Below, piece after piece: positions 45,723 through 58,499 of a stretch of DNA of 64,000 nucleotides. This DNA is from Azolla caroliniana (taxonomy: Eukaryota; Polypodiophyta). Position 1 is the stretch's first letter. Each line of letters begins with the position of its first letter. The stretch is taken from the NCBI GenBank assembly GCA_043228905.1, contig JBHGNT010000003.1:8122001-8186000 (forward strand). Direction: 5' to 3'. The notes below the pieces were generated by a model, which did not search any database, had not been told where the DNA came from, and saw only the letters and a program-made list of their open reading frames with translations. The position numbers and the translations under genes are program-made.

Positions 45723-46239
45723 TATAGAGAGAAAGTGAGAGGCCATATTCTCCATGGAACCGTGAAACCGTGAAACCGTAATCCACTTGTTAGAACCATC
45801 CTTGTAATGCCATTAGAAAACCTGAATGTGCACATGAGGAAATCAAATACCCACATGCTCTAACATCCACAAATTCCATATAAGAATTTCCTTTCAATTC
45901 CTTCCTATAGGCCTTCACTCCATGTCTGTTATCAAACGTGAAAGCGTTTCACATATTCCGATTTTGTTGTCAGTGCCCAAATAGCGTAAAAATCTGGAAC
46001 AATATCTCCTGCTCCATCATTCTGAACATATTGAGAAAAACCACCCCATTGTTCAGGCCTCAAATAACAACGGGTTAAAAGTTGTCAAATATCCCATAAG
46101 TACTTCCAAATTATATGTGCATTTAATGAACCTATGTGTATTCTCCTCCAACAGAATGGTGCAAAAGAATAGTGTGTGTGGAAACTTGTACAACAAACAC
46201 AACCGGCTTAGTTGGACACCACGAGACAGTTAGGTATAC

Positions 46240-46273
<34 letters not shown>

Positions 46274-46399
46274 GCCCAGATGGATGTAGCTCAGTTGGTA
46301 AGGTTGCCCAATGGAGACCTAATAGAGAGGTGAGGAAGTTGGGTTTCAAACCCACAATGCAATGCTTGTAGGGCTAACAACTTACCACTAGGGTAAGGT

Positions 46400-46715
46400 A
46401 ATTACGATAAAAAAGAGAGAGATTGAGTAGAGCAAACTACAAACTATATTCAAAATAATAACTCTGTACGTACAACTGTGCTCAGTGAGCACTTTTATAC
46501 AAGCCCTGACAACGGGCTGACACAAGTACTGAAAAGTACTTGAATGCTCATAAATGAGCGTCTAACAATATTTGAACATAATATTCCCAATACTATGTTC
46601 GGCCCTAACGACTTTGTTGGCTCCCCGCCGATTCGGCCTAGTGGATCAACCTATGTACGATTTTGCTTTTGGCTCCTTTCAGCCGGTCAACCCATGTTGA
46701 GCTTGTCACTCAACA
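46400..46715 (-). repeat. 3' LTR of copia D, right arm (inner end uncertain)
   Basis: Mirror of 24234-24545, ending CTCAACA on the plus strand at 46715. SINE-like heads lie beyond it at ~46270-46400, the outer one truncated relative to the left arm. Confidence 0.7.
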
Positions 46716-47579
46716 CTCCTCCTCAAGGTCAACTTGAGGTTCCTTGTCAATTCCGGCTGGTTCTTTAGTCTAGCTTCTCCTGGCTTCACACCTCCTTACT
46801 CGTGCTCCACGACCCATCTGGTCTCGTGCTCCTTGACCTGCTAGGTCGGCGTGTTTGCTACCAAAGCCCTCAATGGCCTTCTTGCCCTTATGGACTTGGC
46901 GCCCCTCATCCCATCGGTGCCGGCTTCAGCTGCCTCCTTATCCATTTGGCCTTCATATGATTCAGCTTGTCCAAATCATTCCTCTCAATTGAATCAACTG
47001 TCTCTAATTCGTCTCCACCATTAACCGAATTGGTTGTTTGGTCTTCCATTAATTGATTTTCTTCTAGTAGTTGCCCCGTTGGACTCACGTTGATGTGAGG
47101 TGCCCGCTTTAGTGCCATATTCCGACATCTTTTTCTTCCCCTTCTCCTTGCATGTTAGCCGTCTCTTCAGCTTCGTATGCGGGGATTGCACGATTGAGTC
47201 CTCGTTGCTCGCCGACATGTCAATCGGTTGGCCATTCCGGCTTAGCTCCTCATTCGGCCTGCTTAGTTGGAATGAGATCGAATTCTCTTCTAGAGTGCCG
47301 ATTTTTGTCTCAACCATGGAGTCCGCCTCACTAGCCTCATTTGCGAAATTCGACTTGTAGGTCATGGGGGTAAGAGTCAGAATAGAATACCAAGAGGCCG
47401 ATTTGTCGAACACAACCTCACAACTAACTCGAACTTGTTTCGTCTAGGGGTTATAACATCTATAACCCTTTTGGTCATTCGCATAGCCAAACAAGATACA
47501 CTTTTTGGCTTTGGCATCTAGCTTCCTCCACTTCTCCTTCGACACATGCACATATGTTATGCTGCCGAACACCCTCCAG
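46716..47579 (-). pseudogene. copia D integrase end and linker, right arm
   Basis: Mirror of 23372-24231. The linker frame at 47413-47021 is longer than on the left (a stop after RMAN there is a frame change here), and the stop after CYNP is shared. It abuts the G1 5' LTR at 47580, so the G1 insertion preceded the duplication. Confidence 0.8.
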
Positions 47580-48030
47580 TGTTACGGGCATGACCATATA
47601 ATATCCCGTGGTGAGAATTTACCGTAGTATTCTATACATGTGGATAAATGTGAGGGTTAAACGAGAGTGTAAAAAAGGGGAGGATTACTTTTAATTCTCG
47701 GGATTGAGACAACCCATTAGGCCAAGTGTGAACTTGCATGGGGACCTTGGGTATCACTATAAATATGAGGCCTAGCTACCCTCATTTCATCATATCTTGA
47801 CTACGTCGAAACTTTGTTTCGTGGTGGGTCAACTCTTGTAGCGAGCGCGCTAGCACCAGGTACGACTCGACGCCACAACGGTGGTATGGGACGCCGATTG
47901 AAGCTCAAGCCGTCTCGATCCCTTCGCTCGAGGGTGGTCAGGTGGATTGACACCCTTCTTTCTCTCTCTCCTTTCTATCTATCTATCGTTTATCCTTATC
48001 ATATGCTTACTTTAGAACATAACTCTAACA
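47580..48030 (+). repeat. 5' LTR of G1, right arm (451 bp)
   Basis: TGTTACGGGC...CTCTAACA, followed two bases later by TGGTATCAGAGC (48033-48044), the primer-binding site. Contains a TATAAATATGAGGC promoter-like segment near 47758. Confidence 0.9.
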
Positions 48031-48159
48031 GTTGGTATCAGAGCTCATGTTTCTAATGTTTCCTTTGTTTGTTTTTGTCTTCTTGATGGATGGTGATCGA
48101 TTGACGTGCGGTCGACCTTGATCTAGATAGCGATCAACAAAGGAACTTTAGTAAGTCTT

Positions 48160-48226
48160 TGTAAAGAATTGATGGTGATTCTTGTGTAGCAAAATTGACT
48201 AGAGATATGTGTTGTGAGTGTGTGTG

Positions 48227-48270
<44 letters not shown>

Positions 48271-48569
48271 GATAGATAGATTTGAAAAAACACAATAGAA
48301 TACTCAAGAAGATGTATATTACAAAGGAGATTAACCGACCTAATTTCAAGTAGGAGGAGAGTGATTTATATAGTCACTCTCTCTCTTCATTAACTACCAA
48401 AGCTCATGGGTCATGGGGAATGTGAAAACTCATTAGTTATGTGTCATAGAATATGATTCTATGACACATAGTTAATGTGTAGATAGGAGTAGTGACTTTT
48501 GACCTTTGAGTGCACACTCTCAAGGGTGTGTGTTCACACACTAGACTAAGTTGAGCTTAATTCTCAACA
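48160..48569 (-). repeat. solo LTR of the copia C family, right arm
   Basis: Counterpart of 22396-22790 with a longer GA microsatellite (48231-48264). Flanks GTCTT and CTCTT agree at four of five positions. It sits in the G1 leader at the same place as on the left. Confidence 0.82.
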
Positions 48570-50148
48570 CTCTTTCTTGTTTTTTTTTCTATTTTTGCTT
48601 CTCCCATCGAATCATGTATATGGTCAATATGAAAGTTTTTTTCATTGATTCAATGATGTTGTAGTGGTAATTAATTGGTTGTATAAAACGTTTACATATG
48701 TGTATGAGGTCAATACCTCATTTGACATATATTTAATATGTGATTAGTGTCGTTTGCGTACGAGGTTAATACCTCAATTGTGTATTATGTTCACATACAT
48801 ATGTTACGTTTGCGTATGAGGTCAATACGTCGATTTCTAAGTAAATGATATGTGTTTGGTGTGGTATGCGTAAGAGGTCAATACCTCAATTGCGTATTAT
48901 GATTAACCCTTATTTTTGGATGTTTCGTGGTAGAGGCTATATGCCTCGATTACGTGTCTCGATTTCATCATATATGTTGGCTATTTGATGTTACGATTTT
49001 GTTTAATATACGCATATGTGGTCACATGGATACGAATTTGATCGTTACATATATGTGATAAATATACATATGTGCATGTTAGTTATAATGTGATTTCTAT
49101 ATCGAATGTTGTCCTTTCGGGGAAAGGATCTTGGTGGCCGTCCTCACATTTTTGTGAGAATGGCGTAGTTACCATCCTTTTTTCAACAATTCTTTTTTGT
49201 TGACATCCCCGTTGGTCACTTCGATTTCGTTACGTAACGAAATGCTCATAGCCACAATGATGTTGAGAACGTAGGGCTTGACCCAGTTCAAGTGAGGTCG
49301 CTCCTATGACACACATATCCAACATCCCTCCCTCGTTACATGGATACGATGCCACCATGAGATCATTCTTACGAAAGCCATTCGTAATGACGTAACCATA
49401 TGATGGGCCATGTGGGCCTACTACGAAAAGAGGGCTCATTTGGCTTGACCATTACGTTGCACCTTGGCGTATGCCATTGTAATTATGAGACTTGAGGTTA
49501 GGTAACGTACCAACGTAGTTTGTGGTAAACGAGAGGGAAATAAGGACTCTTGAAATATATGTTTCTTTTAAAAAAAACATATATGGGCAAATGCTTCACA
49601 TATCTCTTATATGCATAAAACGTTAAACATTCAACACGAGCAACCTATTTGGTTAGCTTAAGTGTTTAATGCATTTGTTCTGGAGGTCTTGAATTCAAAT
49701 ATGACCAAGACCATACAACATTGTTGATACATATGACTATAATACATGTTTAGACTTTAGGTCTAACTACACTTTGGGGTCCTCGTAATAGGACTTAAAG
49801 AGCCGAAACCACATACGTGGGCACAGAAACATAGTTTATTGTTAACATTTTTTTCGTGTATAAAATATTCATGACGCGAACATACATGGTTGAGCCTCGG
49901 GGAGTCGCCATGAAAAAATCGATATAGAGATTAGGGAAAGACATTCATTTGTCACCCCGATGGTTTTTAAAACACCTTTGTGTTACCATAGTAACCTGAT
50001 ATTGAACCTCATCTCATATGTCTAGAGGGGTATTGACGTGAGATCATGATATCAATTAATGTTGGCCCATGATATGTTTACATCACGACTTGATGTTATG
50101 ACTATTTGCCTGACGTTATCCTATTTCTTTGCTAGAAATAATCATTCA
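48570..50148 (+). other. G1 leader, right arm, with hairpin array
   Basis: The GAGGT...ACCTC hairpin series is at about 48685-48965. One stem is altered (GAGGTCAATACGTC near 48818). Segment 49495-49895 is absent from the left arm but related sequence (CGGGGAGTCGCCATG) exists in G2, so the left arm suffered the deletion. No coding signal. Confidence 0.75.
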
Positions 50149-51392
50149 ATGGCTCAGAATAACGACCCAATGTCATTCGCTCAAGTGGAAGGAACTCAAG
50201 AAAATCCTCCCGGAGCAAGCTCCATTGAGTCATATATCTTACAAATATAACATTTCCTTAGTTCAACTGCGCATCAAATGTCCGAACTTCGGCAATCTCA
50301 AAGTGCTCTTGAGGCACATGTCATTAGTTTACAATGTGAGACAAATAGACCTGATGAGTGTTAGGGTGAACCATCATTTGTCGTAAAGCCATTTGCGGGA
50401 GAAAAAAGGAAAGAACCGAAGAAGCAATCTGCACATGGTTGGGCCGATGGGAGTCTCATTTTGAGTTCTATCCCACGCTATATAGTACGAAGATTGCATA
50501 TGTCGGGCGAGAACTAGGGGGTAAGGCCACCGCCTGGTGGCGTGGGCTTTGAACTTTGGGGACATGGCTTGATACTTGGACAACTTTAAAAGCCAATTTC
50601 TGCAAGCTCCATCTCGAACCGAGGCACCACAAGCATTAATGAACCTCTCTAGCCGGAAATTTTCTTCGCTAGAAGACTATGTCCACAATGTTAGAACCCA
50701 AATCCAAAAATCGGGTCTAGAAGGGGACAATTGGTAATAGCTTGTTTTGTCAATGGCATCCCCAATTCGGACTATCATTGGATAGTGCACGATGAGGATC
50801 CACAATCCTTCGAAGAGGCCGTTGAAATAGTTCTTCAGTATCAACGCACTTCGAAGAAGGACCATAAAAAACCTAACGAAGTGTCCGGGACTAAGCAGTC
50901 ACAATTCGCTGGGAAACACAAGACACCCAACGAATTCATGGATCACGATTGTAAGCGACATCATCCTTTTTGCGTATTTTGCAAAAAGAAGGGTCATACA
51001 AAAGAACAATGTTAAAAGCTCCAACGGAAAGAGCACGACAACAAAGCAAAAGTTGCAGACCATAAAGGTTAGATTCCTGATGTCCTTGAGGTCTATACAC
51101 ATCATTTAAGTAATTGTCAATGTTCTTTCCCTCACTGTGTATTGGGACCCAATGATTTACTACGTGCAAACGGGTATATCAATGGATCTCCTGTACAATT
51201 TTTATTTAATTCGTGAAGCTCACACAATTTTGTGAATGATCGTTTGGTTCAGATATGGGGAATCCAACACACCATAAGTGATCACACCTATAGGGTGCAC
51301 TTGGTTGATGGAAGAGTACAATACATGAACGAGGCGATTCATTCATTAGGAATTTCTATTGATACTTATGTAGAGGAAGTAGAGTTCCATGT
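50149..51392 (+). pseudogene. G1 gag and protease start, right arm
   Basis: The ATG at 50149 (MAQNND) is soon lost to a frame change. Gag core and knuckle (CVFCKKKGHTKEQC, ending 51015) and the protease start (FVNDRLVQIWGIQHTISDHT, 51229 on) remain. A TAA follows the knuckle and a TGA replaces a codon near 51216. Interrupted at 51392 by G2, whose duplicated target CATGT occupies 51388-51392. Confidence 0.82.
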
Positions 51393-51863
51393 TGTGAAGA
51401 GTCTATTACTAATCAATAGACCAAATCAAGTAAAAAGGAAGAAAATAGATTGGATAGAAGAACCCGTTCCACCCGACCACCCCCGAGCTATGATCTAGAC
51501 ATAGCCAACCTACCACCGACGTCCCATACCGCCGGATATTAGGATGACTAATACCTTGGAAGAGATAAACACGATCGTCGAGACGAAAGCCTAGCCCGCA
51601 CCACCGGTGTCTACGACAGCAGCCTTCCGACGTGATTCCTATGAGGGTAGCTAAGCCTCATATTTATACCTTTTCCTAGGCCCCTTGAATAGATGTGCCT
51701 TTCTAAAAGGCTCTCTATTCATTGGTTGTCTAAATCATGATAGTGCATGCACATATCATTTATTCTATCCAATCATTAGTCCCCTTTTTAATAATAGTGA
51801 ACATACCCTTCACTAATGTAAATATTAGTGACCTACCCTCACCAACGTTATGTGTACATAACA
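51393..51863 (-). repeat. 3' LTR of G2 (471 bp)
   Basis: Plus strand TGTGAAGAGTC...TACATAACA; near-identical to 58029-58499. Confidence 0.95.
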
Positions 51864-51870
51864 TACTCCC

Positions 51871-54800
51871 CTACTTCAAAAGATTGCACTCTTGCAATAT
51901 AAAGTGAGGAAATTGTGCCTTAAGCGAATGCTCGCGTTCCCATGTGGCATCATCAATAGGTTTATCCATCCATTTGATCTTGAATAGCCGAATCTCTTTA
52001 GAACGTAAACGTTTAGTACGAGAATCAAGAATTCGTTCAGGAACATGAGGTTTGTAAGAAAAATCCTCTAATGTTACAAGATCTTGGATTGTGATGGTGT
52101 TATCACCAGAGCCTAAAAATGGTTTTAGACGACTGACGTGAAAAACAGGATGAATACCAACGTTACGAGGTAAGGCAAGGTGATAAGCAGATGACCCAAC
52201 TCGCTTAAGGATTTCAAATGGGCCACAATATCGTGGGGCTAACTTAGCGCACTTGCCCGTAGATAATGACGTAGAATCAGTCGGGACACGCAAAAAAACT
52301 TTTTGACCAATAGTAAATGCACGAGGACGTCTATCCTGATCAGCATAAAATCGAGCACGATCTTGAGCTGTCTTGACATTTTCTTTGGCAATATGCAACA
52401 TTTGGTTCATGTCTTGCAAAAAATTGCGTGTACTGTCTAATGTATCACGATGAATCGTGACATCAACTGGGGCACGTGGCTGAAAACCATACATCAACAT
52501 AAAAGGACTATATCCAGTGGATGTATGTTTAGAGCTATTATAGGCAAATTCTAAGATAGGAAGGTATTGCTCCCACTTAGAAGGGGTTTTTGCTACATAA
52601 GCTCGAAGCATGTCCTCAATAATTTGATTAACTCGTTCAGTTTGTCCATCAGACTGAGGATGATCTGCGGAACTCATGCTCAACGTAGTTTCTAGTTTCT
52701 TAAAGACCTGAGTCCAAAAGTCACTAGTAAACTTGGAATCTCGATCACTAACAATATCCATCGGTAATCCATAAAAACGAAATAACTCATCAACAAATTG
52801 ATAAGCCAACTGTTGAGCGGTTACCGTGGTTTTTGTAGGAATAAATCTAGCTAATTTTGTTAGCCTGTCAACGACAACCCATATGGCATCATGACCCCTC
52901 TGTGTACGAGGTAAACTAACAATAAAATCCATCGAGATACTTTCCCATTTATTGTTGGGAATATCTAAGGGATGTAAAAGACCAGCAGCTTTAAGTCGTT
53001 CCGACTTATTAATCTGACATTGTAAGCATTGAGTTACGTATTTATGCACGTCAGAGCGCATCTTAGGCCAGAAAAAAGTACACGAGATGAGAACGAGTGT
53101 GCGTTGTATTCCAGGATGACCAGCAGATGGTGCATCATGACATTCATGAAAAATTTTCTGTTTAACATTTGGTAAATCTGGAACACAGACCTTTCCACTA
53201 CGGTAGAGCAAACCGTTTGTAATGTGAAAGGTCGCCTTCGAGGGTAGGGTGCTAGTATCGGCATCTAAACCAGATTCGGCTTTCGTCCAGTATTTTGAGA
53301 AATAACTGTCATCAAGGTATTTCCCTCGAAGGTGATCTAAAAGATCAGATTTTATTTCCGTGAAGCTAAGCATGTTAACTTCTTTAATGCGACTAAGAGC
53401 ATTAGCAACGGTGTTCATAGAACCCTTGCGATATCGTATGGAAAAATCAAAATCTTGCATAAGGTCAGCCCAACGGCCTTTACGACCAACAAGATCGGGC
53501 TGGTCACAAAAATACTTTAATGATTGATGGTCTGTTGTAACCACAAATTTATTTCCATAGAGATAGTGCCTCCATGTTTTAAGTGCGTGTATCACCGCAA
53601 ACAACTCTTTCTCTTGAACCGAATACCGAGATTGAGCAGCATCAAGCTTCTTACCTTCAAAAGCAATAGGGTGACCACCTTGATAAAGAACTACACCAAT
53701 AGCATAATCACTAGCATCGGTTTCAATTGAGAAAGGCTTAGAAGGGTCTGGTAATAGAAGAGTGGGAGCCTGACACACATGCTCCTTGAGTGTCTCAAAT
53801 GATTTGTCAAGTTGTTCATTCCATGAAATTGGTTTGACAGACTTACGTGGATGACCTTTTAAAAGGTCAGTTAATGGCGTAGTCAATTTGGAATAGTTAC
53901 GAATTGATTTTCGTAAAAATCCAACAAACCCTAAGAATGATCTAAGTTCACGAATATTACGAGGAATGGGCCAAAGTTTAACCTTTTCAATATGAGAAGG
54001 TTCAATTTCAACGCCATTTTCTGTAATTAAATGACCTAGGTACACAATAGATTTTTGGAAGAAGTCACATTTTGAATGTTTTGCATAGAAAGAGTTGTCA
54101 CGCAACTTTCGCAAAACAAATCGAACATGTTGAACATGATCTTGCAAGGTACGACTATATATCAAAATATCATCCAAGAAGACGACAACAAAATCACCGA
54201 GTTGATCTCGGAAAACATCATTCATCGCTTGTTGGAATGTGGCTGGAGCATTAGTCAACCCAAACGGCATGACTAAAAACTCATAATGGCCATAGCGCGT
54301 ACGAAAAGCGGTTTTAGGAATATCATCCTCGGCGATGCGAATCTGATGATAACCAGTTCGTAAGTCAATTTTCGTAAAATATCGAGCCCCGTGCAAACGA
54401 TCAATCAAATCATCGGCACGAGGTAATGGATATGCATTCTTAATTGTCATTTTATTCAAACGGCGATAATTGATACACATTCGCCACGAACCTTCCTTCT
54501 TCTTGACTAATAGAACTGGCGCACCCCAAGGTGATTTACTATACCTAATGTGGCCCATACTCAAGTATTCCTTAAGTTGTTTAGCGATCTCATCCTCTTC
54601 TAATCGACTAAGTCGGTAAGGTGGAATGCTCACAGGAGCAGCCCCAGGGATGAGTTCAATTTGATGGTCCACATTACGTTTAGGTGGTAAAGTAAGCGGT
54701 AATTCAGTAGGAAACACATCTTGAAAATCCTCTAAAATAGAGTCGAGTAATCGTTGCTCAAAATGTGGTAATTGTGTGGCGTCAATATTAAAATAATAAA

Positions 54801-55827
54801 ATTGAACCGCAGGATCAATTACACACGAATAAATTAATGAACTAGAATACTCACTTAAAGATTTAGAAGACACAAGTGAATGAGAAGGAAGTTTGGAACA
54901 TTGAATAAAATGTTTACAATTATTAAGTTCAAATGTGATTGAGTGATTAACCCAATCAATGGACAAAGAAGGGTTTTTATTAAAAAACCAAGGATATCCT
55001 AAAATGACATCTGCGGATTGTAATTTCATAACATGAAAGTCAAGCTTCTCCAAATAAGTATCTATTTGAATTGGCAGTTGACAAACAATGCCACTGATGT
55101 ATTGAACGTTTCCATTTGCCATGTGAACTTGATAGATATGATCACTTGCGTTTATGTGGAGCTCCATTTGCTGCACAAAGTGATCATTAAGAAAATTGTG
55201 AGAACTACCGGAATCAAACAAGAAATGTGCTTGTGTTCCATTGATATATCCGACTGCTCGGAGTAAATCATTAGGTCCAAGTAAATGTGAAGGAAAAGTG
55301 CATTCACATAAACTTAAGTGATTGGTATGAACTTCAGCAATATCAAAAGACTCACCTGTGTGACTCGTAGATTTGTCTTGAGGAGGGGTGTTCATTGACT
55401 TCCTCTCAAGACGACGACAGGTATCCTTTGTGTGGCCCCGCTTCTTGCAATATGCACAGAAGAGGTTCGGTTTCTTTGAGTCGCGGTCAAGAGTGTCACT
55501 GGATTGCTTACGTTTCCCAATGAACTTGACATTCGGAGTTTTGGCGAACTCAGGTTTATTGTGGTCTTTCTTGGAAGTCCTATGGTATCGCAGCACAATG
55601 TTGACGGCTTCCTCGAAAGTTGTGGGGTCCTTGTCATGGACAATCCAATGATAATCCCCATTGGGAATACCATTCAAAAAACAAGCGACAAACCATTTCT
55701 CACTCGTAAGTCCCGAATTTTGGATCTGGGTCCGTGCGTGATGCACATAATCCTCGAGAGAGGTAAATGGCTTACTAGACAATGTGAGCAAGTGTTGCGC
55801 TTGTTCGGTTTGAGAAGGTGGCTGCAA
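51871..55827 (-). CDS. G2 gag(C-term)-pol polyprotein, 1318 codons open
   Basis: Open from 55827. Order: gag core end ([18 protein letters not shown]), knuckle ([14 protein letters not shown], ~residues 130-143), protease ([13 protein letters not shown]), RT ([21 protein letters not shown]-type [26 protein letters not shown]), RNase H ([27 protein letters not shown]), and integrase with zinc region ([21 protein letters not shown]) and catalytic D-D-E segments ([38 protein letters not shown]). It closes with a chromodomain-like [18 protein letters not shown]. All catalytic motifs are intact. The true start lies upstream at ~56273; the shift near 55950 separates that part. The ORF start at 55827 is an internal Met. 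Confidence 0.93.
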   Translation of the reverse strand: MQPPSQTEQAQHLLTLSSKPFTSLEDYVHHARTQIQNSGLTSEKWFVACFLNGIPNGDYHWIVHDKDPTTFEEAVNIVLRYHRTSKKDHNKPEFAKTPNVKFIGKRKQSSDTLDRDSKKPNLFCAYCKKRGHTKDTCRRLERKSMNTPPQDKSTSHTGESFDIAEVHTNHLSLCECTFPSHLLGPNDLLRAVGYINGTQAHFLFDSGSSHNFLNDHFVQQMELHINASDHIYQVHMANGNVQYISGIVCQLPIQIDTYLEKLDFHVMKLQSADVILGYPWFFNKNPSLSIDWVNHSITFELNNCKHFIQCSKLPSHSLVSSKSLSEYSSSLIYSCVIDPAVQFYYFNIDATQLPHFEQRLLDSILEDFQDVFPTELPLTLPPKRNVDHQIELIPGAAPVSIPPYRLSRLEEDEIAKQLKEYLSMGHIRYSKSPWGAPVLLVKKKEGSWRMCINYRRLNKMTIKNAYPLPRADDLIDRLHGARYFTKIDLRTGYHQIRIAEDDIPKTAFRTRYGHYEFLVMPFGLTNAPATFQQAMNDVFRDQLGDFVVVFLDDILIYSRTLQDHVQHVRFVLRKLRDNSFYAKHSKCDFFQKSIVYLGHLITENGVEIEPSHIEKVKLWPIPRNIRELRSFLGFVGFLRKSIRNYSKLTTPLTDLLKGHPRKSVKPISWNEQLDKSFETLKEHVCQAPTLLLPDPSKPFSIETDASDYAIGVVLYQGGHPIAFEGKKLDAAQSRYSVQEKELFAVIHALKTWRHYLYGNKFVVTTDHQSLKYFCDQPDLVGRKGRWADLMQDFDFSIRYRKGSMNTVANALSRIKEVNMLSFTEIKSDLLDHLRGKYLDDSYFSKYWTKAESGLDADTSTLPSKATFHITNGLLYRSGKVCVPDLPNVKQKIFHECHDAPSAGHPGIQRTLVLISCTFFWPKMRSDVHKYVTQCLQCQINKSERLKAAGLLHPLDIPNNKWESISMDFIVSLPRTQRGHDAIWVVVDRLTKLARFIPTKTTVTAQQLAYQFVDELFRFYGLPMDIVSDRDSKFTSDFWTQVFKKLETTLSMSSADHPQSDGQTERVNQIIEDMLRAYVAKTPSKWEQYLPILEFAYNSSKHTSTGYSPFMLMYGFQPRAPVDVTIHRDTLDSTRNFLQDMNQMLHIAKENVKTAQDRARFYADQDRRPRAFTIGQKVFLRVPTDSTSLSTGKCAKLAPRYCGPFEILKRVGSSAYHLALPRNVGIHPVFHVSRLKPFLGSGDNTITIQDLVTLEDFSYKPHVPERILDSRTKRLRSKEIRLFKIKWMDKPIDDATWEREHSLKAQFPHFILQECNLLK

Positions 55828-55927
55828 GAATTGTTTCTTAAAAACATCAACGAAACCTTCCCAAGTTGTGGGTAAGTTTTTTGCGGTCCTTAGGCCACGC
55901 CACCAAGCAGCAGCTCGGCCACCTAAC

Positions 55928-56284
55928 TCACGACCGACATAACCAATTTTTTATTGCATCGGGCTTGGGATGAAGCTCAAAGTGAGACTCCCAACGACCA
56001 AGCCAAGTGCTAATGGCCTCCTCGGTTCTTTCTTTCTTATCTCCCTTCAAAGGCGTGACTACGAAGGAAGGTTCACCTTCTTTCTTGGACTCAATAGTTA
56101 ATTCTTGGAATTTCTTTTCCAATGCCATATTGGCCTGTCTCATTTCGGCCAATTGATTCAAGGTAGTAGTGAGCAATTGCTCAATAGTGATCTCAGCTTG
56201 TGTGCGAGATGCGGATTGGGGTTGAGAGGTCTCATTTGGAGAGATCGTTCCAACTGCGTTCAAAACTTGTTCCATGATGCACAC
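55928..56284 (-). pseudogene. G2 gag N-terminal segment, frameshifted from the rest
   Basis: The frame beginning MCIMEQVLNAVG (an alternative start is the Met at ~56272) includes a coiled-coil-like LAEMRQANMALEKKFQEL and a gag core start (FVVTPLKGDKKERTEEA, WESHFELHPKPDAI). It closes shortly after an A6 run on the minus strand at 55947-55952. The downstream coding sense continues in the frame of the 51871-55827 ORF, indicating a single-base slippage. Confidence 0.85.
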
Positions 56285-58015
56285 TGTGGGTATGCAATAA
56301 AATAAGGAGGTTCAAAAAATACACAAGCAAAATGAATGCTTGAAATTTTGATTGAAAGAACTTTATCCAAGAAAGTATCTCATGTCTTTACCCCTCTAGA
56401 CATATGAGATGTGATTCGAGATCCGATAACTATGGTAACACTATGGTGTTTTAAAACCCATGGGGGAAAACATAGCTAAGATGTATTTCTCGGATCTCTA
56501 TCTTGAGTAATCATGGCGGCTCCCCGAGGCTCAACCATGGTTCTTACATCAATGAAATTTCCTAGATAGCCTTATATTAATGCCAACCCATCATGTATTA
56601 TATGGTCGAGAAAGTGTATTACGTGAAAAAACAAGTGCACTCACAAGTAATATTCTAGTCTTGCGAGCAATAAGCAAACGTGATGATAAAATGATAAAAT
56701 AAGGCACTACTCATAAGAGTTAAGTAGTGACGAAAACAAGGGTAAAAAAAAAGAACCCATGTGTTACCTACGAAAAAAACAATGTCACAAATAAATGGGA
56801 AGTGCAAGGTATGCACATATACATCCCAATATGATTGTTATAACTTGCACAATTGTGACATAAGCCACAAATTGATACAAGTGATGACGGTGTTGTGCGC
56901 AAAGATGTAATACTCAAATCCATGAGTAAAACATCAATAAGGGAACTCATATGGTTTTACTCGTTTTCTAAGGCTTGATGATAAGAGTTAAACCTAGATG
57001 ACCCGTTGAAAAAAAATCGTTCAACAAGCCACTCCATACGAAAAAAATAGTCTACACGTAAAGGTTACATTAAAATAAACGATGTAAATACTTTATACAC
57101 GAAAAGGAAGTGGAAAAAGGAGAGTTAATTGTGGGCGGGTAATTAATAATTACTAGAAAATCATATAAGTGAAACAATACTTATGAAATTAAGATTTAAT
57201 TAGAATAATCAACAATTAGGTGTATGGAATCAAACATGCCCTAAGATACGAAACCCTAGGGTAGTTGACATGCACCTCCTCAAGACCACCACTTATCCCT
57301 AGAATCGGCCAAGTAATGGCTAATTAAAGAGGAAAGATGCATAAGTAAGTGACATATACCTCGTCAAGGCCACATCATCCCTTAGAATCGGCCAATTGAT
57401 GGCTAATTAAAAAGGAAAGTGGCATATGTAAGCTACATATACCTTGTCAAGGCCACAACATCCCATAGAATCGGCCAATTGATGGCTTAATAGAGAGTAG
57501 AGTGGCATAGGTAGGCAACATACACCTCGTCAAGGCCACATCATCCCTTAGAATCGGCCAAGTGATGGCTCAATAGAGGGGAAGAGTGGTATACTCAACA
57601 TCATATGCAAAACGGCCATGAGATAAGCGTGTGCGATTAGAGCAAACACGCTCGACCCAATGCACAAGAATAATTATTATCGTAAGAGTTCAAGAGAGGA
57701 GAGAGTGGGATATATATCGCAATATGCAAAAGGCCATGAGTTGAGCGTGTGCGATTAGTGCAAACACGCTCGGCCCAATGCATAATAATAAGTAAAATCG
57801 TAGCGTAGTAGGAGGTAGAAAGAAAGAGAATAAAACGTAATACCAATTTGATTCGACCATAAAGAACGCATAATAGAAAAAGAGAAGAGATCAAAAAAGA
57901 AGAATACCGGGTTTAGAGTGTTGTTTTGATCCTGAGAAGAGCATGACGAGCCTTGTTAGATCCCCCTCGCTCACATGCAAAAAACATCAAAACAACAAAA
58001 AAATTGTTAGTAAAA
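56285..58015 (-). other. G2 5' leader (about 1.7 kb)
   Basis: Non-coding. Includes the tandem arrays at 57268-57600 and 57605-57795 and a segment (56380-56550) related to the G1 leader (CTCTAGACATATGAGAT, CTCCCCGAGGCTCAACCATG). Small ORFs here lack support. Confidence 0.75.
57268..57600. repeat. tandem array in the G2 leader, ~84-bp unit, four copies
   Basis: Units contain ACCTCGTCAAGGCCACATCA and AGAATCGGCCAATTGATGGC. A second two-copy repeat follows at 57605-57795 (GGCCATGAGATAAGCGTGTG, AACACGCTCGACCCAATGCA), whose GAGCGTGTG and CACGCTC parts can pair. Confidence 0.88.
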
Positions 58016-58027
58016 GCTCTGATACCA
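58016..58027 (-). other. primer-binding site of G2
   Basis: Minus-strand TGGTATCAGAGC one base inside the 5' LTR. Confidence 0.93.
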
Positions 58028-58028
58028 C

Positions 58029-58499
58029 TGTGAAGAGTCTATTACTAATCAATAGACCAAATCAAGTAAAAAGGAAGAAAATAGATTGGATAGAAGAACC
58101 CGTTCTACCCGACCACCCCCGAGCTATGATCTAGACATAGCCAACCTACCACCGACGTCCCATACCGCCGGATATTAGGATGACTAATACCTTGGAAGAG
58201 ATAAACACGATCGTCGAGACGAAAGCCTAGCCCGCACCACCGGTGTCTACGACAACAGCCTTCCGACGTGATTCCTATGAGGGTAGCTAAGCCTCATATT
58301 TATACCTTTTCCTAGGCCCCTTGAATAGATGTGCCTTTCTAAAAGGATCTCTATTCATTGGTTGTCTAAATCATGATAGTGCATGCACATATCATTCATT
58401 CTATCCAATCATTAGTCCCCTTTTTAATAATAGTGAACATACCCTTCACTAATGTAAATATTAGTGACCTACCCTCACCAACGTTATGTGTACATAACA
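58029..58499 (-). repeat. 5' LTR of G2 (471 bp)
   Basis: Same termini as the 3' LTR. A plant promoter-like TATTTATACC lies near 58296 (plus-strand reading; promoter on minus). Directly followed by CATGT. Confidence 0.95.

Larger units (their letters stand above)
51393..58499 (-). mobile_element. Ty3/gypsy chromovirus G2, complete, young
   Basis: A 7107-bp element with 471-bp LTRs at each end, flanked by CATGT (51388-51392 and 58500-58504). PBS, long leader, gag-pol and polypurine tract (GTAGGGGAGTA before the 3' LTR) are all present. The LTRs differ at about four positions by eye. It is present only in the right arm and therefore later than the duplication. The one visible lesion is a one-base expansion of a T run near 55947-55952 that shifts frame inside gag. 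Confidence 0.94.
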
